DNA from: Bacillus sp. T3 | GTDB lineage: Bacteria; Bacillota; Bacilli; Bacillales; Cytobacillaceae | Length of the DNA: 64,000 nucleotides | Assembly: GCF_033449965.1 (NCBI RefSeq) | Contig: NZ_CP137761.1 | Span: forward strand, 3,162,001 to 3,226,000 | Reading direction: 5' to 3' | Part shown: positions 7,534 through 16,365 of the stretch, piece after piece | Layout of the letters: every line of letters starts with the position of its first letter | Position numbering within the stretch: position 1 is the first letter of the stretch | Translations under genes and position numbers: made by a program | The notes under the pieces: generated by a model | Told to the model about the DNA's origin: nothing | The model's database searches: none | The model's input: only the letters and a program-made list of their open reading frames with translations

Positions 7534-9501
7534 TTATTCATAGCGCAACGATTCCGTTGGATCGAGCTTAGCAGCTTTTGAGGAAGGCAGTAATCCAGCA
7601 ATAATACTAATAATCGTACTTATCGCCAGACCAAAAAACATATTCCCCATTGAAAGATTTATTAATTCAGCACCAAAGCTGTCTAACAAAATATTATTTA
7701 AAACGATACTGATGATGATGGCAGCCACGATGGCAATCAAGCCACTAAATAAACCCAGCAAAGCAGATTCTGAGAAAAAAATACGCTTAATATCCTTTTT
7801 TCTAGCACCAATTGCGCGCAGGATGCCGATCTCCCTAGTTCGCTCCACAACACTAATATAGAGTACAACTAAAATCATAATTCCTGACACAATTAATGAT
7901 ATCCCAGCAATACCAGCGAGCAAGAACGTCGCCATATCTAAGTAATTCGTTACTTGAGCTAGGATTTTTTGTGTGTTGGCAGTTGTATAGCCCATTTTAT
8001 CAAGCTTGGTTTTTATTTTTTCAACATTATCTCGATGATTTGCATAGGCATTCATTTGCATTGGTTGAAGCGTGATTCCTTTGTCTTTGTAAAGTGTTTC
8101 TAATGTATCATACTTGACGTAGGCACGGTTGGGATTAGCTACATTATTATCTTCCACATCAGCAATACCCGAGATGATTAATTCCTTTTCGAGAATAATC
8201 GGTTTGTTTTGTTCATCAATGACATTAATATAAACCATTAAAGGTTTCCCAACAAGTGACTTATAGGTTTTATCATTGGTTAATGCTTTTGCTTGATCTG
8301 CAGTTAGGACGATTTCGTTCTGTTGTGGGAACTCCCCTGCGACAAGAATTTCTTTATCCGTATCCTTGGTTAATGTCGAGAGCAGATTAAGCTCGGTGCG
8401 CTTCTCTTTATACACGACACTGCTTTGTCTACTTAATGATGCTACCTTCTCAACACTATTGATATTGGCAATTTTCTTTATTTTTTCGAGGTCATTTTCT
8501 TTCAAAGGTAACAGCGTTTGCTGTACAGCCGCACCCGGGTGAGCCTGTTCAGTTGGCGCTTTTTTATCAGGTTTCGTGATATCAATCATTAAGGGATTTA
8601 AACTGGAGTTTATTTCATCATTAATGTATTTTGTCACGCCACTCCCCAGAGAAAGCATTAGAATAACACTTAAAATACCAATTGAGCTTCCGAGTGCAAC
8701 AAGGATGTTCCGACTAGCTTTTAGTCTCATATTTTTTAACGCGAGCTTAAAGGAGGCGGAAAGACTAAAGGTTTTTGCTTTTGCTTCACTTTTATCGGAG
8801 CATGTATAGTATCTTTCTTTTACGTTAATATCTTCTTTTATGATTCCATCATCGATTTTAACGATCCGACTACTCTTTTCTGCAACCTTTTGAGAATGGG
8901 TTACTGTAATAATCAACATACCTTTTTGTGCTATCTTATCGAGTAACGTTAAAATCTGCTCACTCGTTTCCTGGTCAAGTGCCCCAGTCGGTTCATCAGC
9001 TAAGATGATTTCGGGATCATTTGCTAGAGCTCGAGCAATCGCCACTCGTTGTTTCTGCCCACCTGAAAGCTGATTTGGCTTTTTCGTCAACTGATCAGCC
9101 AAGCCAACCTCCACTAGAATTTCTTTAGCCCGTTCATTTCTTTCTTTTTCACTTTTGGCAGTCATCTGCATCGCAACCGTGACATTTTCTAAAACAGTTA
9201 AATGCGGGATAAGATTAAAGGCTTGAAACACGAAGCCGATTTTATTTTTTCGGTAATCGTCAATTTCTCGTTCCTTCATTCCCTTTAAGCTAGCACCCTG
9301 AATGATGACATCTCCCTCGAAGTCTGAATCCATTCCGCCGATGATGTTCATTAACGTTGATTTTCCACAGCCTGATTCTCCTAGTATTGAAACAAACTCG
9401 CCCGTCTCAAAGCATAAATTCAAATCGTGGAGGACCTCAACTTTTTCTTTATCGTATAGTTTGTAGGATTTTTTAATATTTTTTAGCTCCAACAATTTCA
9501 T
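7534..9501 (-). CDS. MacB-type ABC exporter, ATPase fused to permease
   Basis: 655 residues. Residues 1-225 are an ABC ATPase with Walker A GESGCGKST, signature LSGGQKQRVAIARAL and Walker B IILADEPTGALD. A membrane helix follows near 265 (ILVALGSSIGILSVILML), then an extracytoplasmic MacB-like domain, then three C-terminal helices of the FtsX permease type with VVERTREIGILRAIGARK. Such fused proteins export peptides, antibiotics or lipids, or sense cell-envelope stress. No two-component pair or accessory gene is adjacent, so the substrate is open. The start follows AGAGGGGAAAA. Confidence 0.85.
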   Translation of the reverse strand: MKLLELKNIKKSYKLYDKEKVEVLHDLNLCFETGEFVSILGESGCGKSTLMNIIGGMDSDFEGDVIIQGASLKGMKEREIDDYRKNKIGFVFQAFNLIPHLTVLENVTVAMQMTAKSEKERNERAKEILVEVGLADQLTKKPNQLSGGQKQRVAIARALANDPEIILADEPTGALDQETSEQILTLLDKIAQKGMLIITVTHSQKVAEKSSRIVKIDDGIIKEDINVKERYYTCSDKSEAKAKTFSLSASFKLALKNMRLKASRNILVALGSSIGILSVILMLSLGSGVTKYINDEINSSLNPLMIDITKPDKKAPTEQAHPGAAVQQTLLPLKENDLEKIKKIANINSVEKVASLSRQSSVVYKEKRTELNLLSTLTKDTDKEILVAGEFPQQNEIVLTADQAKALTNDKTYKSLVGKPLMVYINVIDEQNKPIILEKELIISGIADVEDNNVANPNRAYVKYDTLETLYKDKGITLQPMQMNAYANHRDNVEKIKTKLDKMGYTTANTQKILAQVTNYLDMATFLLAGIAGISLIVSGIMILVVLYISVVERTREIGILRAIGARKKDIKRIFFSESALLGLFSGLIAIVAAIIISIVLNNILLDSFGAELINLSMGNMFFGLAISTIISIIAGLLPSSKAAKLDPTESLRYE

Positions 9502-9753
9502 AAATTTTCCCCTCTTAATGTGGTATGCTGCTACAACATATCTCTTTGATACTTGCTTCCACTAAAAATTATAGCACTTTAGTGAGATGGAAAATGGAAC
9601 AATGTTGTGATATATACAGGTTCGAATAAGCTTCATTTTTATGTTATTTTTAAAGTGACTGTAATAATCAATCGAAAAAAGAATAGGGTAAGGCTACTCC
9701 GTTTAATCTAATAATAATTAAATGGTCATATAATCCAAATTGGTGGTGAGAAA

Positions 9754-10338
9754 ATGGATCGAAATCGGAAGATCGTAATCTTGCTATGTTCGTTATATGT
9801 ACTTTTCATGGGATCATTAGCCATTTATTATTTTATACACGATGAAAAGTTCAAGGCGATGGTTGCAGCATCAGGCGTTGGCGTTGGTTTAGTCCCTGTG
9901 CTATTAGCAGTATTTTTTAAGCTGAAATTCAATTTGCCACTGATTGTTTCTTATTTAGTTTTTTTATTTGGGTCACAATATATGGGATCGATTTTGGGGT
10001 GGTACGGAAATGGCTGGTGGGATTCGTTTCTGCATTTACTAAGCGGAGCGTTAATTGCGTTTGCTGGAATTGCATTATACGAACGGTTAGTCCATCGTGA
10101 TGCCGCCAAGAATATATCACCATGGTTTGTGTTTCTATTTATTTTATCATTTGCTGTTTTTGGCGGTGTGTTATGGGAAATTTATGAGTTTAGTTCTGAT
10201 GAATTCTTTGGGATGACACTCCAAGGCGGGGGTAATCGAGATACCATGACGGATTTGGTAGCAGATACTGTAGGAGGTCTCATTATTGCTGCATGGGCTG
10301 GGTTACGTTCAAAAAAGAAAATGAAGGAACGGGAATAA
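9754..10338 (+). CDS. DUF2238-type membrane protein
   Basis: 194 residues with five or six membrane helices. Conserved features are YGNGWWDSFLHLLSGALIA, GGVLWEIYEF and DTMTDLVADTVGGLI, with acidic and aromatic residues in or near the membrane. This is the pattern of the YjdF/DUF2238 group. GGTGGTGAG precedes the ATG. Function is unknown. It is convergent with the liv operon, with a long palindromic repeat in between. Confidence 0.7.
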   Translation: MDRNRKIVILLCSLYVLFMGSLAIYYFIHDEKFKAMVAASGVGVGLVPVLLAVFFKLKFNLPLIVSYLVFLFGSQYMGSILGWYGNGWWDSFLHLLSGALIAFAGIALYERLVHRDAAKNISPWFVFLFILSFAVFGGVLWEIYEFSSDEFFGMTLQGGGNRDTMTDLVADTVGGLIIAAWAGLRSKKKMKERE

Positions 10339-10380
10339 CCATAAAGCGCTTGGGGCTAATAGCTCAAACTTATTAGATTT

Positions 10381-10691
10381 AGACTGTGTAAAGAGCGAGG
10401 TTGATTTTTACGAACTCTGTTGATTGAAGCGGAAGGTGCGAGACTCCTGCGGGAGAAGGTGTCGCGGGAGACCCCACAGGCGCTAAAGCGCCGAGGAGAA
10501 CGAAAAGCGGAAGCGGCTTGACCAGGGGCGACAGGCATAAGACGAGCCGGCATGAAGGTCGTTCTTTGACCTCCTTGACGGATTGGCTTATGACCCCGAG
10601 CCCCTAGCCGCAGCAGCTAGACAGGCTCCCGGACTCCCCCGCGGAAAGGGAGCACCTGGAGCGGAAAGCAACAGACAAATTTAACGTGGCC
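10381..10691 (-). repeat. palindromic intergenic repeat, copy A (long form)
   Basis: About 311 bases, inverted relative to copies B to G. It has the outer block GTCTGTTG...CTCCTGCGGGAG shared by all long and short copies. It also has an inner GC-rich arm containing CATAAGACGAGCCGGCATG and GGATTGGCTTATGACCCCG that can fold as one long hairpin. It fills the gap between the DUF2238 gene and livF. I see no gene in it. Short open frames here come from the palindrome. Confidence 0.8.
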
Positions 10692-10729
10692 TCGATTTAA
10701 GAAAAAGGAACTAATTTCTTAAAATTGTC

Positions 10730-11437
10730 CTAAGCTAAATACGCCTCTTGAACCTCATCATTGCTAATTAAATCGGTCCCTTTGCCATGAAGCTTTATCA
10801 TACCATTTTGAATCACATAACCTCGATCAGCGATTTGCAACGCCTGATAGGCATTTTGCTCGACCAGTAAAATCGAAATCCCTTCATCGTTTAACTCTTT
10901 TATAATCTCAAATATTTGTTCAACAATAATCGGAGCAAGACCCATCGATGGCTCATCGAGCATTAATAAATCCGGCTTCAGCATGAGCGCGCGGCCGATT
11001 GCCAGCATTTGCTGCTCTCCCCCGCTCATCGTTCCTCCTTTTTGGTCAAGGCGGTCTTTTAATTTGGGGAAATATTGAAACACTCTTTCTATTCGTTCGT
11101 TTATCACTGCTTTACTTTTAACCGAAAATGCACCCATCAATAAGTTTTCCTTTACTGTCAGCTTAGGGAAAATTCTTCTTCCTTCTGGTACGTGGGCAAT
11201 CCCCAAGAGTGACGTTTCATGTGCAGGCTTATAAGAGATGTCGTTACTATTATAAAAAATATTCCCTTTCTTAATTCTGACTAAACCACTGATAGATTTT
11301 AAGGTTGTTGATTTTCCGGCTCCATTGCTACCAATTAATGTGACGATTTCACCCTTATTGACAGAAACATTAATTCCTTTTAATGCCTGAATTCCGCCAT
11401 AGTAAGTTTCAACATCTGTTAATCGCAGTAGACTCAT
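10730..11437 (-). CDS. livF: branched-chain amino acid ABC transporter ATPase LivF
   Basis: 235 residues from MSLLRLTDVETYYGG (ATG at 11437, GGGGGAG upstream), inside the region after the livG stop. Walker A is GSNGAGKST, signature MSGGEQQMLAIGRAL, Walker B LLMLDEPSMGLAP. The short length and EQNAYQAL near the end are typical of LivF. It powers leucine, isoleucine and valine import together with LivG at the cytosolic face. It is the last gene of the livJHMGF operon. Confidence 0.92.
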   Translation of the reverse strand: MSLLRLTDVETYYGGIQALKGINVSVNKGEIVTLIGSNGAGKSTTLKSISGLVRIKKGNIFYNSNDISYKPAHETSLLGIAHVPEGRRIFPKLTVKENLLMGAFSVKSKAVINERIERVFQYFPKLKDRLDQKGGTMSGGEQQMLAIGRALMLKPDLLMLDEPSMGLAPIIVEQIFEIIKELNDEGISILLVEQNAYQALQIADRGYVIQNGMIKLHGKGTDLISNDEVQEAYLA

Positions 11438-11450
11438 ATTCTCCCCCTTT

Positions 11451-12230
11451 TTATCCAGTCTTGACAGCACCAGTGCCTAAATATGCTTCGATAACCTTTG
11501 GATTATTACGTATTTCTTCCGGTTTACCTTGGGCAATTTTTTCACCATGGTCAAGTACATAAATATCCTCTGAAATTTCCATCACAAGCTTCATATCATG
11601 TTCAATTAATATTACTGTTACATCTTGCTCGTGTCGCATTCGCTTAATTAAACTCGTTAAATCCTTTGTCTCCTTTGGGTTCATCCCTGCTGCTGGCTCG
11701 TCTAGTAAAATTACTTTCGGCTTTGTTGCTAGAGCACGAGCAATTTCTAGCCTTCTTTGAGCGCCATAGCTTAAATTGCAGGCTTTTTCATTCAACAAAG
11801 AAGAGAGCCCTACATATTCCAATAAAGCATAAGCAACCAATTCAGCCTTTTTTTCCTCTTTTCTAACAAATGGGAAATTGAGCAAGACTCCAAATAGGCC
11901 AGCACGTAAATGCGTGTGCATACCGACTAAAACATTTTCAATAACGGACATTTCACCGAATAAGCGAATATTTTGGAACGTTCGAGCAATCCCCTTTTCT
12001 GAAACACCATGTGGTTTTAAACCGTTTATTTTTTCATTTTCAAGTAAAATCTCGCCTTTTGTTGGTTGATATACCCCGGTTATCATGTTAAAAAAAGTCG
12101 TTTTTCCAGCGCCGTTTGGTCCAATCACAGCAGTTATCGAGCCTTTTTCAAAGGACATTGAGATATTTTGATTAGCCGTTAATCCACCAAATTGCTTAGT
12201 TAAATTTTTCACTTCAAGAATGGTCGTCAT
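11451..12230 (-). CDS. livG: branched-chain amino acid ABC transporter ATPase LivG
   Basis: 259 residues. Walker A is GPNGAGKTTFFNMITG, signature LSYGAQRRLEIARALA, Walker B VILLDEPAAGMNP, and the H-loop is VILIEHDM. The C-terminal GKPEEIRNNPKVIEAYLG tail is the LivG hallmark. It sits 12 bases after livM and 13 bases before livF, so it is in one operon. Confidence 0.93.
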   Translation of the reverse strand: MTTILEVKNLTKQFGGLTANQNISMSFEKGSITAVIGPNGAGKTTFFNMITGVYQPTKGEILLENEKINGLKPHGVSEKGIARTFQNIRLFGEMSVIENVLVGMHTHLRAGLFGVLLNFPFVRKEEKKAELVAYALLEYVGLSSLLNEKACNLSYGAQRRLEIARALATKPKVILLDEPAAGMNPKETKDLTSLIKRMRHEQDVTVILIEHDMKLVMEISEDIYVLDHGEKIAQGKPEEIRNNPKVIEAYLGTGAVKTG

Positions 12231-12242
12231 TTAATCCTCTCC

Positions 12243-13533
12243 TTATGCTTCCATTTCCTGTTTATCCACTGGGTTTATTGAAGACTTTGATTCGGCAGAA
12301 AGCTCTCGCTTTAGCACGACTTCATCGAAAACTTTGTTTTTCGCTGGTAACAGACCTTTGGGACGGTAAAGGGCAAACAGGATTAACAATCCACCGAAAA
12401 TTAATTTTTGCATTTTTGAAGGGGCTAAGGCATCAGGGATGGAGATTGTCCCTGCAGCATTCAATGAACTCAACCAATTGGTTAGTTCAGTTAATACCTG
12501 TAAATTTAATATAGTCATAACAGCAGCCCCTAATATGACTCCTGGAACACTTCCCATACCACCTAAGACAACCATAACTAAAATCGTAAAAGATTCTAGT
12601 AACGTAAAGCTAGTGGGGTCCACAAAGGTTTGCTTAGCTGCAAACACAACCCCCATCATGCCTGAAAAGGAAGCTCCTATTGCAAATGCCATTAGTTTTG
12701 TTTTAACTAGCGGTATACCCATTGCTTGAGCAGCAATCTCATTTTCACGGACAGCTTTCCAAGATCGACCGATTTTTGAATGTTCAAAGCGCATTACCGT
12801 AAAGATTGTAAAGACGAGAATAACGAGCACAATGTAATAAAATTGATTAGGAAATAAGAATTGGATTCCAAATAATTTCGGTGGTGTAATAGAAGAGATT
12901 CCCATCGCCCCGTTTGTGATGTTAACAGGTCGATCAAGATTATTAAAAACGATCCGAATAATTTCACCGAAGCCCAGTGTCACAATCGCAAGATAATCCC
13001 CTTTTACGCGCAATACCCGGAACGCCTATTAAAATGCCAAACAATGCAGCAACAAAACAACCGATTAAAATAAACATCCAAAAGCTTTCACCTGGGAGTG
13101 GAAATTGACCAAATGGCATAAAGTTGGATGCCTGTGGTGTAGCAAACATACCATAGGTATAAGCGCCAACAGCAAAAAAGGCAACAAAACCCAGATCCAA
13201 GAGACCTGCCATACCAACCACAATATTTAAACCAAGCGCCATTGACACATATATGCCAACAAGGGTCGCAACCTCCATATACGATTGATATGCTACGCCA
13301 TTGCTCGCAGTATATGGGAGTAAAAAAACAAGCACTACCCCAGCGATCAGCCATTTCGTGAGGTTTTTAAAATTAGTAAAATAAAGTAACAATAGTGAGC
13401 CTAGTAATAATAGGAAGGATGTCACCGATCTTTGCGCTGAATATAAGCTAAGTGAAGTGACCCCAATATATAAGAGTAGGAGGATTCCCTGAGCAATTTT
13501 GTTCTGTTTATATTTGTTCCACCATTCTTTCAT
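12243..13533 (-). pseudogene. livM: LivM permease, frameshifted as assembled
   Basis: Two overlapping frames make one LivM permease of about 430 residues. The N-terminal part has several helices and LGLNIVVGMAGLLDLGFVAFF. The C-terminal part has LRVKGDYLAIVTLGFGEIIR, NITNGAMGIS and RPKGLLPAKN. The frame breaks near 13018. Removing one G from TCCGGGTATTG gives VPVLRVKGDYLA and restores the gene. The ATG at 13533 follows AGGTGG. A real loss would disable the operon, so a sequencing insertion is more likely. Confidence 0.85.
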
Positions 13534-13542
13534 CCCTCCCAC

Positions 13543-14529
13543 CTACACTTTCTCTGTAATTGGCTTGCCGAGCAGGCCTTCCGGTTTAAAAATTAAGACG
13601 ATAATTAAAATAGCAAAAGCAAAAACATCCTTATATTCAGCCCCGAAAACCCCACCGGTTAACAAGGTTAAATTTGCCGATGCAAACATTTCCATCAGCC
13701 CTAATAAAAGGCCCCCCATCATCGCACCACGAATATTGCCAATCCCCCCTAATACAGCAGCAATAAATGCTTTTAAGCCAAGGATAAAGCCAATATATGG
13801 ATCAATCGTTCCGTATTGAACCGCAAACAGGACACCTGTGGCCCCGACAAGGGCAGAGCCAATAAAAAAGGTCATTGATATGACTTTGTTAACATTAATC
13901 GTCATTAATGAAGCTGTATCCCGATCTTGGGCAACAGCCCGCATTGCCATCCCCCATTTTGTTCGATTCACAAATATATCCAAGGCTATCATCATCACCA
14001 CAGCAGTAACGAGGACAATCATAAAAGAAGATTTAATTGAAGCATCATTAAAAACAGCGCTGATTGAAGAGGCCTTTATCGATATTTGTTCCGTGAACAT
14101 GCTCGGCCCGGTTAAAATATAATTTCCATTTTTTAATTCAGCGATAAAACGCACAATGTCCTGTAAAACAAATGAAATTCCAATCGCCGTGATAAGTGGT
14201 ATTAGCTTGGGCGCCTTTCGTAGTGGCCGATAGGCGACTCGTTCAATCCCCATTCCTACAAATCCCGTTATCACAGCCGTAATCAACAGAACGAATATCA
14301 GCATCACAATTGCCGGGACAGCCGAGACCCAACCGGCACCAGTAAGAGCAATGAGAATGGCTGTTCCGATAAAAGCCCCTGACATAAATATTTCTCCATG
14401 TGCAAAGTTGATTAACTCTAGTATTCCATAAACCATCGTGTAACCTAATGCTATGACTGCATATACGGTACCGAGAGTCAGCCCATCGATTAAAACCTGT
14501 GGAAATGAATGGAGCATCTCAATTAGCAT
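13543..14529 (-). CDS. livH: branched-chain amino acid ABC permease LivH
   Basis: 328 residues, about eight membrane helices. The opening LIDGLTLGTVYAVIALGYTM and ELINFAHGEIFMSGAF are diagnostic of LivH. The EAA-like loop and GGIGNIRGAMMGGLLLGLME lie near the end. Its stop codon almost touches livM, so the two permease subunits are translationally linked. The upstream gap to livJ contains repeat copy B and a terminator, which probably lowers expression of the membrane genes relative to livJ. Confidence 0.92.
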   Translation of the reverse strand: MLIEMLHSFPQVLIDGLTLGTVYAVIALGYTMVYGILELINFAHGEIFMSGAFIGTAILIALTGAGWVSAVPAIVMLIFVLLITAVITGFVGMGIERVAYRPLRKAPKLIPLITAIGISFVLQDIVRFIAELKNGNYILTGPSMFTEQISIKASSISAVFNDASIKSSFMIVLVTAVVMMIALDIFVNRTKWGMAMRAVAQDRDTASLMTINVNKVISMTFFIGSALVGATGVLFAVQYGTIDPYIGFILGLKAFIAAVLGGIGNIRGAMMGGLLLGLMEMFASANLTLLTGGVFGAEYKDVFAFAILIIVLIFKPEGLLGKPITEKV

Positions 14530-14561
14530 CTTCTTCCTCCCCTTTATTATTTTTATCTAAA

Positions 14562-14746
14562 GACATTGTTAAAATTTGTCTGTTGCTCTCCGCTCCAGGT
14601 GCTCCCTTTCCGCGGGGAGTCCGGGAGCCTCCTCGGCGCCTTTGCGCCTGTGGGGTCTCCCGTGCCACCTTCTCCCGCAGGAGTCTCGCACCTTCCGCTC
14701 CAATCAACAGAGCGCTCAAAAATCTACAATGTTCTTTAACATACCC
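14562..14746 (+). repeat. palindromic intergenic repeat, copy B (short form)
   Basis: About 185 bases lying between livJ and livH inside the operon. It opens CATTGTTAAAATTTGTCTGTTG, runs through CTTTCCGCGGGGAGTCCGGG and CTCCTCGGCG, and ends TTCTTTAACATACCC. Compared with long copies A and F it lacks the inner arm. Confidence 0.8.
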
Positions 14747-14751
14747 TATCA

Positions 14752-14790
14752 AAAAAGGGTATGCCTCTATCGATAGGAGTCATACCCTTT
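14752..14790 (-). terminator. terminator or attenuator after livJ
   Basis: AAAGGGTATG and CATACCCTTT arms around CCTCTATCGATAGGAGT directly downstream of livJ. It would let livJ be made in excess over the rest of the operon. Confidence 0.65.
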
Positions 14791-14805
14791 CCAACCAATT
14801 CTTTC

Positions 14806-16005
14806 TTATTTACTTACTTCACCTTCAAATTGTGGCGGGTATTTAGCATCTGTAAATTCATAGATAAATACTTTAGCAAATTCATTATCACCTTTATCAT
14901 CAAAGCTCACTTTTGTTAATGCCCCCTGATAATTTTTAATGCCACGTACAGCTTTTGCCACTTGCTCACGTGTCGGCAATTTATTGTCATTTGCTTTAAT
15001 CGCATCTTCCAAACCTTTCAAGACAACACCCATAGAGTCATAGCCGTAAACGGAATATGATTCTGGATTTTTATTATAGGCAGCTTTGTAGTCCTCGGTA
15101 AACTTTTTACCAGCATCCGTTTTTGATGAATCTCCTGCAACCGAGGTGATGTACGTATTTTTTACTGAGTCACCTGCAATTTCTACAAGCGTGGAGGAAT
15201 CCATGCCATCTCCACCCATGAATGGGATGTCGATCCCTTTTTCACGGGCTTGTTTAATAAGAAGTCCGCCTTCTGCGTACATACCGCCAAAATAAACTAA
15301 ATCAGGTTTCTTTGATAGAATTTGGTTTAACACACCATTAAAATCCTTCTCTCCAATCGTAATTCCTTCAAACCCAAGGATATCAGCACCCGCTTCTTCA
15401 GCGCCTTTCTTGAATGCCTCAGCAAGTCCAGAACCATAGGCTGTTTTATCTTGAATAATAAAGATTTTCTTTGCACCTAATGTTTTAACTGCATAATCAG
15501 CACCGGCTGGCCCTTGGGAATCATCGCGGGCCACGATTCGGTTGACCGTTTTTAAACCACGTTCCGTTACTTCAACTGCTGTGTTCGCTGGTGAAACCAT
15601 TGCAATGCTATATTTTTCATATACTTCTGAAGAGGGAATGGCAACACCCGAGTTAAAGTGCCCTACAACGGCTAATACATCTTTATCTGAACCGATTAAT
15701 TGAGCATTGGCGACCCCTTTTTTCGGATCGGCTTGGTCATCATATGGGACAAGCTGAATATCAAAGCCTATATCCTTAAATTTATCTTTTTGTTCCTTTA
15801 ATGCTAATTCTGCTCCTAATTTTATCGCTTCACCTAAAGTTGCACTTCCCCCTGAAAGCGGACTTTGTGTAGCAATCTTAATAACATTGGATCCATTTGT
15901 TTTCCCATCACTGCTAGCAGTCTCGGATTTTGAGCCACACCCGGCCAAGAGACCTATCGCTAAAGCACTTGTTAAGATGACAGATAATGATTTTCTAAAC
16001 TTCAT
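14806..16005 (-). CDS. livJ: branched-chain amino acid binding lipoprotein LivJ
   Basis: 399 residues with a lipoprotein signal (LAIGLLAGCGSKS, lipidated Cys near residue 23) and then a periplasmic-binding-protein type I fold of the Leu/Ile/Val family: IKIATQSPLSGGSATLGEAIKLGAELA, YDDQADPKKGVANAQ. It is anchored outside the membrane and delivers substrate to LivHM. GGGAGGG precedes the ATG. It is the first gene of the operon. Repeat copy C lies just upstream. Confidence 0.92.
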   Translation of the reverse strand: MKFRKSLSVILTSALAIGLLAGCGSKSETASSDGKTNGSNVIKIATQSPLSGGSATLGEAIKLGAELALKEQKDKFKDIGFDIQLVPYDDQADPKKGVANAQLIGSDKDVLAVVGHFNSGVAIPSSEVYEKYSIAMVSPANTAVEVTERGLKTVNRIVARDDSQGPAGADYAVKTLGAKKIFIIQDKTAYGSGLAEAFKKGAEEAGADILGFEGITIGEKDFNGVLNQILSKKPDLVYFGGMYAEGGLLIKQAREKGIDIPFMGGDGMDSSTLVEIAGDSVKNTYITSVAGDSSKTDAGKKFTEDYKAAYNKNPESYSVYGYDSMGVVLKGLEDAIKANDNKLPTREQVAKAVRGIKNYQGALTKVSFDDKGDNEFAKVFIYEFTDAKYPPQFEGEVSK

Positions 16006-16029
16006 ATAAACCCTCCCTGTTTCTTTTTT

Positions 16030-16107
16030 GCTTCGTTAAATTTGTCTGTTGCTTTCCACTCCAATCATCAGATTGCTCAAAAATCAACAACGTTCTTTAA
16101 CTCAGCC
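16030..16107 (+). repeat. palindromic intergenic repeat, copy C (mini form)
   Basis: 78 bases consisting only of the two ends of the family: CGTTAAATTTGTCTGTTGCT joined to CACTCCAATCATCAG and ending TTCTTTAACTCAGCC. The whole GC-rich centre is missing. It lies in the livJ leader region. The rest of 16108-16310 shows nothing I recognise. Confidence 0.75.
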
Positions 16108-16310
16108 TTTTTCTAAAATAGTAGTACAGACTCTCCATATGTAATGTTTATGAAATAGAAGAAGCTCGATAGAACTATTTTTAATAGTTTATCTTTTTAA
16201 AAAATATCAATCAGCAAGTTCGTCAGATATTCTTACATAGATTTCCAACACTACCAATCTATCTTCATTAAATAGTCACAGTTGATCTGTAAATTGCTAC
16301 TTTTCTACAG

Positions 16311-16340
16311 AAAAATACCCAAGAGAGCCTTCTCTTGGGT
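16311..16340 (-). terminator. terminator of the GGDEF gene
   Basis: ACCCAAGAGA and TCTCTTGGGT arms, followed on the minus strand by TATTTTT. Confidence 0.8.
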
Positions 16341-16365
16341 AGGAATTCAATATATTGTCTTTCGG

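Noticed and set aside
10356..14846. Short open frames inside the palindromic repeats (also at 20187-20486, 40313-40600 and 44897-45079)
   Set aside because: Their residues (repeated CGVS, RRSLAPS, PGASSA) simply translate the repeat core in different copies. There are no ribosome sites and no family match.
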